NCBI GenBank assembly: GCA_936440205.1
Contig: OW387146.1
Coordinates: 49,528,426 to 49,592,425, forward strand
Origin: Lepidonotus clava
Lineage: Eukaryota > Annelida > Polychaeta > Phyllodocida > Polynoidae
Reading direction: 5' to 3'
Length of the DNA: 64,000 nt
The notes under the pieces are model-generated. The model ran no database searches. It worked only from the letters and a program-made list of their open reading frames with translations, and was not told the origin of the DNA. This document shows, piece after piece, positions 10,490-22,437 of this stretch; the first letter of the stretch is position 1, and each line of letters opens with the position of its first letter. The position numbers and the translations under genes were made by a program.

Positions 10490-11270
10490 ATTATTTTTTT
10501 GAGGTGGTTGCCATGGTAACTAGTCATTTATTATATTCTATGCTCAGGATATTTCAGTACAAACCACAAATATATACACGAGAAACTAATACACTTTAGA
10601 TAAGATAGATTGCACTCTGTTATACCTTAAAATCTATGTTCTCGGTTGCTATGGTAACAGGAATGGGAGAGAAAGTGGAAAAAACTGTCATTTTTGAGGT
10701 TATTTTTGGGTTACCATGGCAACCGAGTAACAGAAACAACTAATTTCAGTTTCTTATCCAATGTAACTCTCAGAGTGCATCAATTTGACATATCATTTGT
10801 GTTTCTATCTTGTATATTAAGGGAGATACTCCCCAAATACTGTTAAATTTGAAATAACATGAATTTTGAGTTGTTTCCATGGAAACCAGTCATTTACTGC
10901 ATTCCATATCATTGTTTTGACAAAAAACACTTGTTTCCACGTAGAGGGGATATGTACTCTTGAGATGAAATATGTTGTGCCTTGATAATCCTATTTTAAA
11001 TTTTGTGGTTGCTATGGTAACAGGAAGGGAAGAGAAACTGAAATTATGATCAATTTCGGAGTTAATTTTGATAACCATGGCAACCCAGTAACCAAGACAA
11101 CCCATTTCAGCCTTCTATTCCATAGATCTCTAGGAATGCTTGATTTTGATGCCTCATTTGTGCCTCTATCTTGATTATTAAGGAAGCTATGTCAAAAATA
11201 CTGTTGATTTCAGAATTACCTGATTTTTGGGTGGTTGCCATGGAAACCAGCCATTTACTATATTCCCGAA
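10490..11270. repeat. Tandem repeat, ~362-bp unit, with X-box (RFX-type) palindromes
   Basis: Two and a fraction copies of a diverged ~362-bp unit. Matching palindromes recur at constant spacing: 10507 / 10873 / 11234, 10645 / 11008 and 10710 / 11071. Each is a variant of GTTGCCATGGTAAC, the imperfect palindrome bound by RFX factors in ciliary gene promoters. The sequence between palindromes also aligns by eye between copies. This may be simple duplication of a repeat that happens to hold X-boxes, or a cis-regulatory array. Confidence 0.75.
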
Positions 11271-11433
11271 CGCACTTAGTTTAGTACAAACTATCAGGCC
11301 ATAAAGTTGAGATATTTATCTTTCTAATGAGGTATGGCATGCTCGGTTTAAGGTTTTTCCTTAAATAAGGCTCTTTTTGAGTTTGGCCGCTCTACTATAA
11401 ATGCAGGGTTGTGGGTACGCGACAACAACTTAA

Positions 11434-11995
11434 AGAGAGCGGCCAGTGAAATTTCAATTTTGATTATTTTACACTTTATATGTTAGATGAAATGCTAATT
11501 TAGAAGTATGCCTAGCTTCAATGCCATTGATTGACTCCTTCTCATGAAAATTATGGTTTACTATAAAGAAATTACTTAATCCTCTGATCCTAAGAAAAAC
11601 ACAAGTCCTTGTGTGACGTCACACAAAATGACAGTTATATTCAAATTTCAAAATTATAAATCCCATAATAAAATATATTTTTGATTTTTCCTTTCATGAA
11701 TCATTTTATTTTGTTATTTTAAATATGTTTAGGCTCACTAAAAACACTTAGATAAATGAAATCTTGTTATTTTTTCAGTTTTATAATTTTTCAACTGTTC
11801 TGCTTGTGACGTCACATACAGATAATTGCTCTGTGCAGGCACTGTCAGATGAAGGCAGGTGCACTTAATTTGATGGAAACAAAATGTGAATAAAACAAAA
11901 ACTATAAGAGATAAAAGCATAAAATTTGGTATGGTCATTCCCTGGATAGTAAAGATCACAACAGTATACTAATTTGTGGTGACTGGCCCCTCCCT
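11434..11995. mobile_element. TTAA-flanked MITE, copy 1 (562 bp)
   Basis: The ends are inverted repeats (AGAGAGCGGCCAGTGA at the left, AGGGAGGGGCCAGTCA read inward from the right), each flanked by TTAA (11430-11433 and 11996-11999), the target duplication of piggyBac-type transposases. It has no coding capacity. It includes two TGACGTCA elements. A longer relative lies inside the Polinton (32955-33948), sharing ends and most of the interior. It abuts a LINE fragment on the right. Confidence 0.8.
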
Positions 11996-12003
11996 TTAAG
12001 AGT

Positions 12004-12288
12004 GTGAGAAGAACGAATATCTATATTGATAGTCTATTGCTTGATAATGCACTTTCCTACAACTACCTTGGAGTGCTAATAGACTTTAATTTGAACCTGC
12101 ACAATGTTTATAATATAATTCACCGAAAAGTGTTTCAACTGAGCAAAATTTGTAAATTCTTGACAAAATTTGCAGTGATTCAGGTCTATAAGCAGACTAT
12201 TATGCCATTAACTGATTATTGTGGTTTCCTTGCTAAAAATGGCTCAAAAAAAAGAATACTCTCATCTCTTACAAAATTGGGCTTGTGA
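12004..12288 (+). pseudogene. LINE reverse-transcriptase fragment (region after the RT palm)
   Basis: About 90 codons beginning with Y-N-Y-L-G-V, the conserved motif that follows the catalytic YADD box in CR1/Jockey-type reverse transcriptases, then the helical thumb-like region ending in D-Y-C-G. No catalytic motif or endonuclease is present, so this is a 5'-truncated scrap that stops at a TGA. It resembles the corresponding part of the LINE at 57627-60522 (58025-58603) but in the opposite orientation. Confidence 0.65.
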
Positions 12289-12419
12289 ACTTGTGTTTAC
12301 TAATCAGGAAACCCTTTCGTCATTACGATGAGAACTATTAGTCATCAGTACATACTTATGTAATTGCTATGCAAATTTGTCATTGATGTATTTATAAGAT
12401 TTAAGCTTAGGCATACTGA

Positions 12420-12560
12420 CTGAAAACTAGTCAAACTATACGTAAGCAACTTTCATGTATATAATACAAACTTAAGAAACCTGAAAAATTGGGTGACTGA
12501 AAACTAGTCACCCAAACCTAAATCTAATCCTAAACCTAATCAAACTCTTTTTCATTCTAT
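12420..12560. repeat. Short duplicated motif
   Basis: GACTGAAAACTAGTCA occurs at about 12418 and again near 12496, each containing the palindrome GACTGAAAACTAGTC-type dyad. It is followed by a CCTAAxCCTAATC-like run. No gene seen. Confidence 0.35.
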
Positions 12561-12724
12561 TGTTATTTGCTATTGTTTGGTGTAATTTTTGCCGTTTAAT
12601 GATCAGCCATCTTGGAAGATCAGGACTATGCCCTGAAAGACTTGCTTTGGAATAAAAACCTTAACAAAAAAACAGAAGAAGAAGGACATCTAATACCAAA
12701 ACTCCTAATCCAAGAAGGTTTTGT

Positions 12725-12880
12725 TCAAGACAATCCCTCCTGCCTGCCCACCCCACACATGCCCCACCCGACATCAATCCCCGCCCTGCCCTGTTCTCCC
12801 CCAAGGAAATCACCTACACCTCCCCTCCAGCATGTGTGTGGGATGGGGGAGGGGTTGGGAGGGGTTGGGCGGGACAGTAA
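12725..12880. other. C-rich then G-rich patch, possible G-quadruplex
   Basis: A C-rich stretch (CCACCCC-type runs, 12735-12830) is followed by a G-rich run with at least four G-tracts of three or more within 35 bases (about 12840-12875). Such a run can fold as a G-quadruplex. The open frame across it is low-complexity and I do not consider it a gene. Confidence 0.4.
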
Positions 12881-13059
12881 GGTAAGGTGGTCAGGGGCAG
12901 TCAGGCGGTACAGTTATAGGAGGGGTGGATCGGAAAGGATGAGAAGGGGTTGGTTTTGTTTCATATTTTGTTTTGTTTATGTCTGCCAGCCATTAGTGTT
13001 TGCCTTATCAAGACAAATTTGTTGTAAACAAACGCAGGAGAAGGGGTTCTGATCGACTG

Positions 13060-13215
13060 GTTGACAGGACACCTACCCCTGGGACAACGACCCCCTGGGA
13101 CTACTACCCCTGGGACAACTACCCCTTGGGACAATTATCCCTATGGGAAGGACAACTACCCCTATAGGACAACTATTTCTATGAATAGGACAACTACCCC
13201 TGGAGAAGGGGTGTT
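13060..13215. repeat. Minisatellite, GGGACAACTACCCCT-like unit
   Basis: About eight imperfect copies of a 15-21 bp unit built around GGGACAACTACCCC. The frame that reads through (P-G-T-T-T) is a by-product of the repeat. Confidence 0.7.
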
Positions 13216-13264
13216 TGCCCACCCTACCCAACAACGCTTTGTATATTTTGAAACGGTCGACTGA

Positions 13265-14220
13265 AAGAAAGAGCTGAGTGATACTGTTGACAATGTATCT
13301 AGTCCACTCTCTGAAACATGAAGGGCGGTGTTCTTGATACACTGCCAAACAGTTGTCACTAAGTGAAGATAATAGAAGGTTTATGCTGAGCCTCTGTGAA
13401 AGTCTCACAGACTCAACACAAATCAATGACTTGATCCACTTTCTTTGCTAAGTGTGGTACAATGAAAGAGTGGCTGGACTTTATTGGTATTAGTTCCCAT
13501 GTGAAATGTTATTGACTTCCAAAAACTAGAGAACTTTGTTATCTAGCGGTTTAGAAAGAAGTAGTCTAGGAGCATTGGCTGTACAGAGATTACAGACGGT
13601 GATTGTACTGTTATTTACAAAAGGAGTGTTTACTAATAGAGATTGCGGTGGTGGTGATTGTGGTGAATCAGCAATAGCACACATATCTACACAGTTGGTG
13701 GTGCCACCAATAAGCGCGAGGTCTATTAGTGTGTCGGTATAGGTATTGTTAGTAGAGGTTTTTAGGTTGAAAGTAGATACTCCGTTAATTTACAAAAGCA
13801 CACTGTATGTTATATAGGGGTAGCCAGTAATCCAGCAATGTCGAGAGGGTAAGTGGTTGGTTTAAAATAATCCTCTTGAAAAGTGTACCTCTTGAAAATT
13901 GTATATAGAATATAAATCTTCGATAAGTTTCTAATCAATGTATTTAGTACAACAATAAATGGAAAAGAGTTCCTGGGTTCATGAGTCTACCCTTTGACAT
14001 TTTGTTAGTGTCTATTGCATTATCTATTCTGACATGCCTTGTAGAGTTAACTGATTGATATTCCCCTAGACTAGGTCTCTCCATCTCCAGCTGACCACAA
14101 GAGTCAATTAAGAATAGTAGGGCTGTGTACTTTAAACTACCAAGATGAATCTGTGGTCTAACTTTATAGCTCAAGACAAGGACGCCAAAGTTTTCCTCCT
14201 CTCAAATGTCCAGGTATGGT
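13265..14220. other. No recognisable feature
   Basis: AT-rich intergenic sequence without a convincing exon, repeat or RNA gene. Confidence 0.5.
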
Positions 14221-14224
14221 TGTC

Positions 14225-14440
14225 CATAGGGCATACCCTCAACATCTTTGTCCATCACACAATTACACTCCAGCAATATCTTATCACATTTATCCAGGAT
14301 GTCTGTGAATGATATCTAGTTGTGGTTTTGCAGAGGGCATACCCTCTAAATGTATTTGTCTGCCACCAGATTAAACTCCAGCAGTATCTTATCACATTTA
14401 CTCAGACGATCCGTGAACCCTCTGCAACCAAGGTTGCTCC
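14225..14440. repeat. Tandem duplication, ~106-bp unit
   Basis: Two diverged copies beginning GGGCATACCCTC at about 14230 and 14336; both contain a CTCCAGCARTATCTTATCAC core at the same offset. Confidence 0.6.
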
Positions 14441-14774
14441 ACCATAACTCTTTCCGAAGTGTTGCACAATGGACACATGTGAATAATATAGTAAAGAAGG
14501 AGATTAAGAGTGTGTCAGTCAGTCAGTAGACCTACCTGCTTGAGTTTTACACTTTGTTATTTTCTAAAGAGGAAAATTCTCATTATAAACAACATCTTTA
14601 AAGATAGTTATCAAAATTTAAAAGTTATTTTTTTCATTTACGTAAATAAAAAGCTACAATCTTCTATTTCTGAATTAAAAAAAGTTCTTTCATAGACATT
14701 TTATTATTTTTTCTTTCAAAGAAAAAAAAAAGAAATTGTTCTACTAAACTGTTACTTGTTATGAGGAAGCCCAT

Positions 14775-15480
14775 ATGTGCAGATGTGGATATTCTGGATG
14801 TGATATACATTTCTTAAGTTGCATGGGCACTGTTGGGTGTCCATGGTCTTATCTTGGGAGAGAGGAGCTTGTCATATTCATGTCTATGTTCACCTCCACT
14901 TTCAACTTGGTGGGTGCAGCAGGTTTTTACCTTCTTACTGTGACAGTCGCAGCGGTAGAGGTGCCGGAGTTGGTCGTAGTTGTTGATATGAGTCGACAGT
15001 TGTGAGACCACTTTTTTGACTAAAGTGGGTGGGGCCCCACAGAACCATGCTGCTGCTGCTTTTGGTTGTGGTGGTAGTGGTGGTAGTGGTGGTGGTGTAG
15101 GTGCAATAACATGCTCACATTTTTCTTCTTTAACACATAATGTTTGTGGTGTTGTATGTCGCAACATATGAAACGAGTGGACATCCGTACTTTTCTTAGG
15201 GATAGAATGCTGAACAGCTTCAAATCCCCTTTATTCGACTGACAGGAGAGGTGGTTGTACTCATGGTCATGGTCAGTGGGAGTGGGAAAACATCCCGTGG
15301 TCGGTGTGTTTCCTTGGAAGCCTCAGAGTTGTCCAGGTCATCCTCCATGGTGTTCACCTCTGTTCTGTTCTGATACAATTGAGATGTGACTTCAGGTAGT
15401 TTGCGACCTTAGTAAATTGAGTGGAAATGGGTGTCACTTGACCAGAAAAGTTTTGTTGTGTGTCAGTCGGCTTGCTCATC
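14775..15480 (-). pseudogene. Possible decayed gene or retrocopy, minus strand
   Basis: Several minus-strand frames in a row look coding: one near 15,360-15,230 starting M-E-D-D-L-D, one covering 15167-14814 with a Pro-rich and Ala-rich stretch and a C-D-C...C-C cluster. No domain is recognisable. A GGT-rich plus-strand tract at 15060-15100 lies within. Read as a degraded host-derived coding sequence, but low-complexity DNA could give the same picture. Confidence 0.22.
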
Positions 15481-16005
15481 TTTTAAGACAGAAAGGAGAG
15501 TGCATTGTCTGTTGAAAGTAAGACTGATGTTACAATTGCACTCGAGGTGGACATCCAACCCCTCCTTCCCAACCCTTTCCCCATCAGTCCAACCTCCCTC
15601 CTTCTCCCTGATAAGTGAGTTGGGTTAGATTATTCTGATTTCATTTTTACACTGTTAGTCAAAGCGTAAAATTGATTATCAACCACTACATTCTTTACTC
15701 CTCCCCTTTTACCCTCTTCATCCTGATGACTCCAAATCAATGTTAATGACGTTTACGACACAGACAACATGCGGATTTCACCCTGAAGCAAATATCTTTT
15801 TAGGGGTAAACTACCTCCTTCCTTTCTGCTTTTAACCTTTTCCTATTGGCTAAGACTAGCTCAGCTGTGAATATTTTTTAATTAGATTCTAGTGGTGGAT
15901 ATACTCAAATAGATACATCCCAGACCTATACCATGGTTATATAGATGACAAGTCTCTATCAAGGCATTATTTCCTCAGGAGTCGCTCACAAGATGACCAT
16001 GAGTA
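15481..16005. other. No recognisable feature
   Basis: Non-coding sequence with no repeat or gene that I can support; a pyrimidine tract ending in CAG near 15,980 looks like a splice acceptor. Confidence 0.4.
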
Positions 16006-16009
16006 AAAG

Positions 16010-16216
16010 GCCTTCCACTGGCAAACCAAGCCGGAGACTATGTCATGCCCACTGCCACTAAGATGGCAGGTCCAAAAGATTACAGGACCTCGGTGGTTGA
16101 CATTTCTGATAATGGATCAAGAGTTTGGATCACAGGATTAATGACCAACTGCATCTTAAACAAAGAATTCACTACAACATATGTACTGAGCCTACCTGAT
16201 GACAGTCATAAGGGTT
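16010..16216 (+). other. Exon-like open stretch, unassigned
   Basis: About 68 codons (from roughly G-L-P-L-A-N-Q to S-L-P-D-D-S-H-K-G) with protein-like composition, ending next to GGTTAGTG, which could be a donor. A good acceptor sits about 30 bases upstream (TTTCCTCAG near 15,980), but the frame has a stop between that acceptor and the open part. It could be an isolated exon of an unseen host gene or a pseudogene. No family recognised. Confidence 0.25.
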
Positions 16217-16329
16217 AGTGTGATACATACAGGGTGATGGTGTGCACCAATTTCTGTGGATTAATTATATTGAGGCTTTAAACTGTACAAGTGCGTTAAT
16301 AGTATTCACATACAACAGGGGTGGAGCTT

Positions 16330-17470
16330 GGGGGAGCCGACTATTGGACCGGTACAAAGCCCGCTACTAACATAGGTGTTAGTAGCGGCCGAGGCCGGTC
16401 AGCATGCCTCAGGGAGTGAGGACAGGCACAGGTACACCGCCCACTATTGACCAAGACTTTAGTAAAGGCCTAAGCTGGTCAGCATGCCTCAGGGGCTGCG
16501 TATAGGTGCAGGTACATGGCCTACTACTGAAAAATACTGGAGAACTTGGTAAACAGGAGAACTCGTTCCAGGAGAACTCAGTCTAGTGAGGCTGGAACAG
16601 TCTTTCTAATGCAAAGCAAACTAAACACATATCCCTTTCTTCTAAAAGATATCTAGGATTCATACCTAAATGGCTAACTCATCCCTATTCCACAATTTGT
16701 GGGTCGGGAAATGTCAAAACAACATGCTACAGTTACCCTACTGACCACAGGCTAGCCAGCATGCCACAGTGAGAGAGAATAGGGGCAGTTACTGGGCCCA
16801 CTGACCATACTGCAGTGAGAAGGTTCTTGCTCAGCAGGTTACATCAGACGCCCCCCCCCCCCACCCTCACTCCACCCTGCCCCCAACTGTCTGGCACCCT
16901 ATTCCCCAACAGGCAGGTTAGATGATGGCCCTTTGGCCCTTTTCAGCCTAGGCCACCAGTAGCTCAGGCGCCATACACCTGGGATGGGTATCTATAATTA
17001 GCCCTACTCTTGTAAAGAGAGAGACACACAAACACCTCAAGCCCCAGTGGGTCGGTAACTCAGGTGATAAGAAGAATCATTTAAAAGGGATTATATGCCG
17101 ATTTGAGCAATTTAAACAATTCCCAAATTGAAATATTTATGATTCTTAAATTGAGTCAGCTATGAGTCAAAACTGATTCTGAGGTTGTAGTCATGAGTAA
17201 GAATGTTTATTATATACATTTTAGGAAAATGTGTAACAAATACTTTTTCTAAAAAATGTCTTTCACTGAAAAACCAAACAAATAGATTTTGATAAAAATT
17301 TGCATAATGATGTTCAGGCCTATCTCATGCCAAAACATTTTTTTAATTTCTGAGCATCAAATTATTATGGGGGCACCTCAGGGACCAAGTAAAGGATACG
17401 TGCAGGTACCTGGCCTAATACATTATAATGGAGGTATCCTTCCAGTAGAGGCCTGAGCTGGGTGGAGTTA
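16330..17470. repeat. Dispersed short repeats sharing a GTCAGCATGCCTCAG motif
   Basis: Imperfect copies near 16,395, 16,477, 16,750 (as AGCCAGCATGCCACAG) and a weaker one at 17,380-17,470, together with repeated GCAGGTACMTGGCC blocks; the first two are about 82 bases apart. A C homopolymer lies at 16,852-16,862. No gene seen. Confidence 0.5.
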
Positions 17471-17876
17471 CCTAGCCCCTCCCCTTTGTCCACGTTGAAG
17501 ATGTACCCCTGACCTGACCTGACCTGAGGTCGGGTGCTCTGGAACTGTTGCAGGACGACAATGCAGGGGGAAGTTAATAAATGCTGATGGTACAGAACTG
17601 CCTTTGATGCACAATGTTGTCCATATACTTCTCAAAGTAAATAGAGCCTGTCCCACATAGACTTGTGGTATTTTGAATCAGTTCTGGCAGATGGAAGAGG
17701 GGCCCTTCGCCAACCAGAATACGGGTGCGGGAAATCTGTGAATGAAAATGTCTGATTTTGTACACTGAATATCTCCAGCTTTAGCTGATAACACGTAAAT
17801 TTCACATGTTCTCGTAGATCCTAGGCACCTTATCCACCTCCACCATGTAGGATTTCCTCATAGATTTAATATTTAA

Positions 17877-18889
17877 CCCTTTGCCTCCCCGCAATTTTGA
17901 CAATTTCTTAACCTGGACACGACAAGAATTATCTAGAACAGCTACTTAAGTATATAATTTGATATTGACAACCTATATATGAAGTGAAAGCCCATTTTCT
18001 CAGGATTTATTTCACAGAAACAAATTCTAAATTACAAACACAATGTGTCACGTGACCTAGGTCACGTTAGATATTTATTTTATAGAGAAGGTTATCACTG
18101 ATGAAATGAAGGCAGTGAAATTAAGATTCAGATAGTATGTATTGTGAAAATATATGTTAAAGACATTTAGTTATTCATAAAGGTGGAATATTTGAGTGTT
18201 TATGTCAAAATTTGCCAAAATGAGGCACGTTTCATCATTAAATATCATGAGTATCATAACATGGTTACATTCTACAAAAATAAACCTTATGTACTTTACC
18301 TTATAGCACATAAATATTTCCAATCATGCTTTATGAGTTGATATATTTAGTTCCAATTGTTGGTGTGCATTTTCTTCAAAGCATTTACTTTATATTAAGA
18401 AATTGTACTCATTAGATACTGTAAACGCACATGCTGTAGGATTTTTGCTTATTTTACACAATTCTGTAAAATATATAGTAGCTTTCAATTCACTCTAGAC
18501 CGTCAGAATGCATACTTCTCCAAAATTAAATTCATTCTTGTGCGCAAATTATGTTTAAATGCCATAATATGTCGTCACTATCTCAATATCGATAATTAGA
18601 AATTCAATAATCTGACATTTTCGATGATTTTATGCGCAATAATTAATGGAACTGTTGTCACATTTTCCTGTTTTTCAACAAAATCACTATCACTGTGTCT
18701 TCAAAGTCATCAAATCAAAATTTATTGATATTTCATAATTAATGAAAGGTCTTGTTTATGTACGGCATGACTCTTGCTTGAAATAACAGTGAAAAGATTA
18801 TTCCAATTTAATAAATATCAACAAAATTATAAAAATTTAATGATTTCGGTCATATGTGACTGAAATGTGGATTGGAGACAGGCAAAGGG
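17877..18889. mobile_element. piggyBac-type MITE, ~1.0 kb
   Basis: Ends are CCCTTTGCCT and, read inward from the right, CCCTTTGCCT, each flanked by TTAA (17873-17876 and 18890-18893). CCC-starting inverted repeats with TTAA duplications are diagnostic of piggyBac-family elements. The interior is AT-rich and non-coding, so it is non-autonomous. It holds a perfect 18-bp palindrome at 18050-18067. Confidence 0.85.
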
Positions 18890-18899
18890 TTAACAAACC

Positions 18900-20810
18900 A
18901 AAGCAACATTACAACGGCTTTGCAACGTAACCACCAACTTGATAAAACTGACAGTAGATGAAATAGCTTTATTTTTCTGGAAAATATGTAGTCCGCCGTG
19001 CAACATAGTTCCAAAAGAATTAATCCATTAGGTTCAGACCCTTTGGGAGGATTGACAAAAGTCATTACATCCATTGTTTTTCTTCTCGTTCACGTTCAAG
19101 TTGGGTGATCAAGGAGTTAGGTGGGGCCCTAATAAAGGAAAGGACTGAAATCCTGAAGCTTTGAGTCAGGCCTGGGTTTTCTGGTGGACAGCTATTAATG
19201 TCTGGCCACAGTTGTTTCATGATTATTATTGATGTTATGGAAGTGGCCTTGAAACTTTGTGAGTAACCAGTTTTTAGTGTGATGTTCTTAGGGAATGATA
19301 GGAGCCAGGATGAGTGGATGGCTCTTCTGCGGTTTCCCTGCTGTAGATATTCCTACTCTTGGCAGATCTCAGCCCAGTTGCACTCAATATCTCGTGAGCA
19401 TGAGCAGGACGAGTTACTCAAGCACTCGTCCAGTTCCGCTGCGAAGTTATCTTTAGTCATTATATTTTGACTCACTCACCCAGTGAAAATTATCAATATA
19501 ATTTTTCTATTATATAATTTCCACCCAACTCGCACCTGATGAGCCCTCTAAGGCAGAACCACAACAATAGATCTAAATTAAATAGCTAAATCCGTTGCAG
19601 TGAGTCATACAACACTCATCATTATCCTAGAGAACACATGTTTACCTGTGTCACATCACATTTTGATGACGTCACACCACAGGTTGCTACACAACCAGTG
19701 GTTGTTAAGCAGGTTACTGTTGACAACTTCTAAGTGTGCATAACACTTGGTGTGGTAGTGGCGGCAAGTACAGACACAAAATCCGTTACTCCCCCTAGTT
19801 CCAAAAGAATGGGGATGATAGAAAATATCTATTGCCTAAAACTTGATAGATATTTTCAAATATGTCTCATTTCGCCTGCAGAATTGTGTTAACTTATCCA
19901 AATTATAGCAGAATCTAGATGTGGATAATGGGAAGGCATGTAAGAATATCAAAGAGATATACGATGGTATCTGTTGTTTCTTTCGGCTGAGGTATTTGAG
20001 TTGATAAAGTTGGTTTATCCCCTCGATTCCTTTCAAGCTCTGTATTTATGTTTCAATACCTCCCACCTTTATTTTTTTACTATGCGTCCACTGTGTCAGC
20101 ATTTCTCAGTTATCAGTTATCAGTAGACCATAATCATTACTAGTAGCGGTTGTGAAATCTGTAGTATGAAAGTGATGATTAAAATAATCTAGGAAACATC
20201 TAACCTCCTTTGAATAATGAAAACCACAAGACCTCTGAAAAAAGCAAAATGTTGACATCAACATTGAGAGAATAACCCTCAATTTTATGACATATATAAT
20301 TATAGGTATTATTATATAGATATACATTTCTGGGGAACATTATTAGCCCACTCATTAATACTCATGTATGATAATTGGTCACCTGAGTGTGGTTGGCGCC
20401 AAGTTAGTTTGAATCTGGTTGCCATTGAACTGAGACGTTTCCCACCCATTGTATTTTATTTGGGTGAGCGACAAGTGAATTCACATGGAAAGTTGGGTAA
20501 ATGTCTTACATTGCTTACTGTCGGAGCAGCCAGCATCCAAAGATTGACAAACTGGACACTGCTACCAAAGGGCCACTAAAAAGTAAATCAGACGGACTGA
20601 TTGTTCAGGACGATGCTGAAACCTCCAGTTACAATTAAGGTAGCACAAGGATCAACATGTTTTGACTTTAAAGTGTGTGTGTGCATGCAGGCTAGGCCCT
20701 GTTAAGGCCCAACAGAGAGGGGTTTCCCCAGTGAATAACATCATTACTGTTCATGTCTATAACAGATGAAGCTTGACTCTGATTTCAGTTTAGTTGATAC
20801 TCCCAGAGGG
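18900..20810. other. No recognisable gene
   Basis: AT-rich intergenic DNA. Small open frames show no domain or exon-like boundaries. One CRE-like TGACGTCA lies near 19,665. Confidence 0.5.
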
Positions 20811-20814
20811 GCCT

Positions 20815-21245
20815 GGCTATATGCGCGACTATCGCGTACGCGGCCGTTGCGCTTATATAATTTCTTATATACGCGGGCACAAAGTCCGCACATGCACGTC
20901 TCCTTATATACGCGGACATAAGGCAAGGTGGTACATTAAGGATTTGTAAGACTGTATATGTGTAGAAAAGAGATCAAATATAGAAATACAAGAAGAACAG
21001 GGGGTTCGGGGGCTTAGCCCCCGATTTTAACAAATAATATAATGATGTGAAATGAAGATACGTCCGCGTGTATTACCGTGCTTATATACGCAGACACAAC
21101 CCCGCGCGTATGAACCTATCAGTGTGCGCGGACATTGGAGTCCCGCGTACACAGGACTAACTGTGTGCGCGGACCTGACAGCCGCGTATACAAGTAATCC
21201 TGTATGCGCGGTCTTCTGATGCTATGCCCGCGTGTATAACTCCAG
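20815..21245. repeat. CpG-rich patch of repeated TATACGCGGAC motifs and a hairpin
   Basis: At least eight copies, in both orientations, of a TATACGCGGAC / GTCCGCGTATA-like motif, far more CpG than the surroundings. In its middle lies a perfect stem, CGGGGGCTTAGCCCCCG (21007-21023). The patch resembles the subterminal region of a DNA transposon, but I cannot define ends. Confidence 0.5.
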
Positions 21246-22147
21246 CCCTCCCAGAGTCCTTTTTCCTGGGTAAATTAAACAAAAGAAGGGGGAAAGAAAA
21301 ATGACAATAAACAATTCTCTTTTTAATAAGGGAGCAATGTGTGATGGCCAGGGGGATGCCAGATCCCAGTCGTCACACATCGCCAAGGTGTTGGGGCTAT
21401 GAGAAGCTAAGGATTCAAGGTTGGCCAGAGGGCAATTCAAACCTTGGTAAACATGTTGGTACATTGCACTGAGATCAATACCTCATGCATGCCGAAATTA
21501 GATTAGCTCATTCTGTTACAATTAAGACTTATTAAGAATTATTAGAATGCTTAAAGTAAAAGCTATGTGAATATAATAATAGAGAATGGTCACCAGACTG
21601 CAATAAATAAGAACAACACTTTAACGAAGTTAAGAAAAGAATTCAAATAACAGTAAAAGCCTATTAAGGGCTAGAGGCAGTGTCAAAGAGAGATGAGAAA
21701 CAAACTAGACTTGAATGAATCTTTAGGTTCAGGAGCTTGGTGGAATAACCTAACTTGGTTCTGTGGCCACTGCTGGTGACCATACATTGAATGTTCTGTT
21801 CTACTGCTGATGGTGTGGGGGATGTTATTGCTGTAGACAGAGGGTTAGTGGTGAGATGACTAGGCACCAGTGTATAAATTAGAACTATAGAAAGCACGTT
21901 CACTATAATTACAGTCAATAAAATATAACACAAACCATTATCCATTGTAAGTAGTTGAACGTCCTAATCTGATTTAGTGGCAGAGCCTAACTGAGCACCC
22001 AGTACTGAGCCAGTCTTAGGATCTAAGGATCATAAGTTAAAGTAGACTTAATTGTTCATAACTGATGATGTTGTAGTCTGTTTTGTAGTTCCATTACATA
22101 CAAAGATAGGCAAGATTAACGATTTGAGAGGCCCAGAATTCAAGGGA
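21246..22147. other. Intergenic, one small membrane-protein-like frame
   Basis: The minus frame 21945-21664 (93 codons) starts with a plausible hydrophobic segment (I-L-L-T-V-I-I-V-N-V-L), but nothing supports it as a gene. The rest holds nothing recognisable. Confidence 0.3.
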
Positions 22148-22153
22148 TGCCTC

Positions 22154-22437
22154 AGTAGTAGATGGTGATAGCCAGATAGTGTGTTGGCAGAGGGATTAAA
22201 GGATTAAGAAAAACTGGGTCAGTAAACAGTCAACGAGTACAGTAAATACAGATTTTTTGTTTAGGGATTAAGGTTGGTAAACAATTAATCGACGACATAA
22301 TAGACACGGATTGGTTTGGGGATTAACCGATTAAGGAACTAGGTTATTGGGTGCTATCAAATTGATCTGTCGGTAAACATTTAATCAATGACATAATAGT
22401 CACGGTTTGATTTGGGGATTATGGATTGCAGAACTAG
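22154..22437 (+). repeat. Polinton left terminal inverted repeat
   Basis: Matches the reverse complement of 50134-50418 along about 285 bp. Inside it a ~97-bp unit (GGTAAACAATTAATCGACGA-type start) is itself repeated once, in both termini, so the duplication predates insertion. Confidence 0.93.

Noticed and set aside
12612-13052. 146-codon frame in the C/G-rich patch
   Set aside because: Pro/Gly-rich low complexity from homopolymer-like DNA; no exon signals.
13061-13264. 67-codon frame with a P-G-T-T-T repeat
   Set aside because: It is the translation of the minisatellite unit; there is no start context or domain.
20815-21245. CRISPR-like array of regular repeats
   Set aside because: Motifs occur in both orientations at irregular spacing in a eukaryotic genome.
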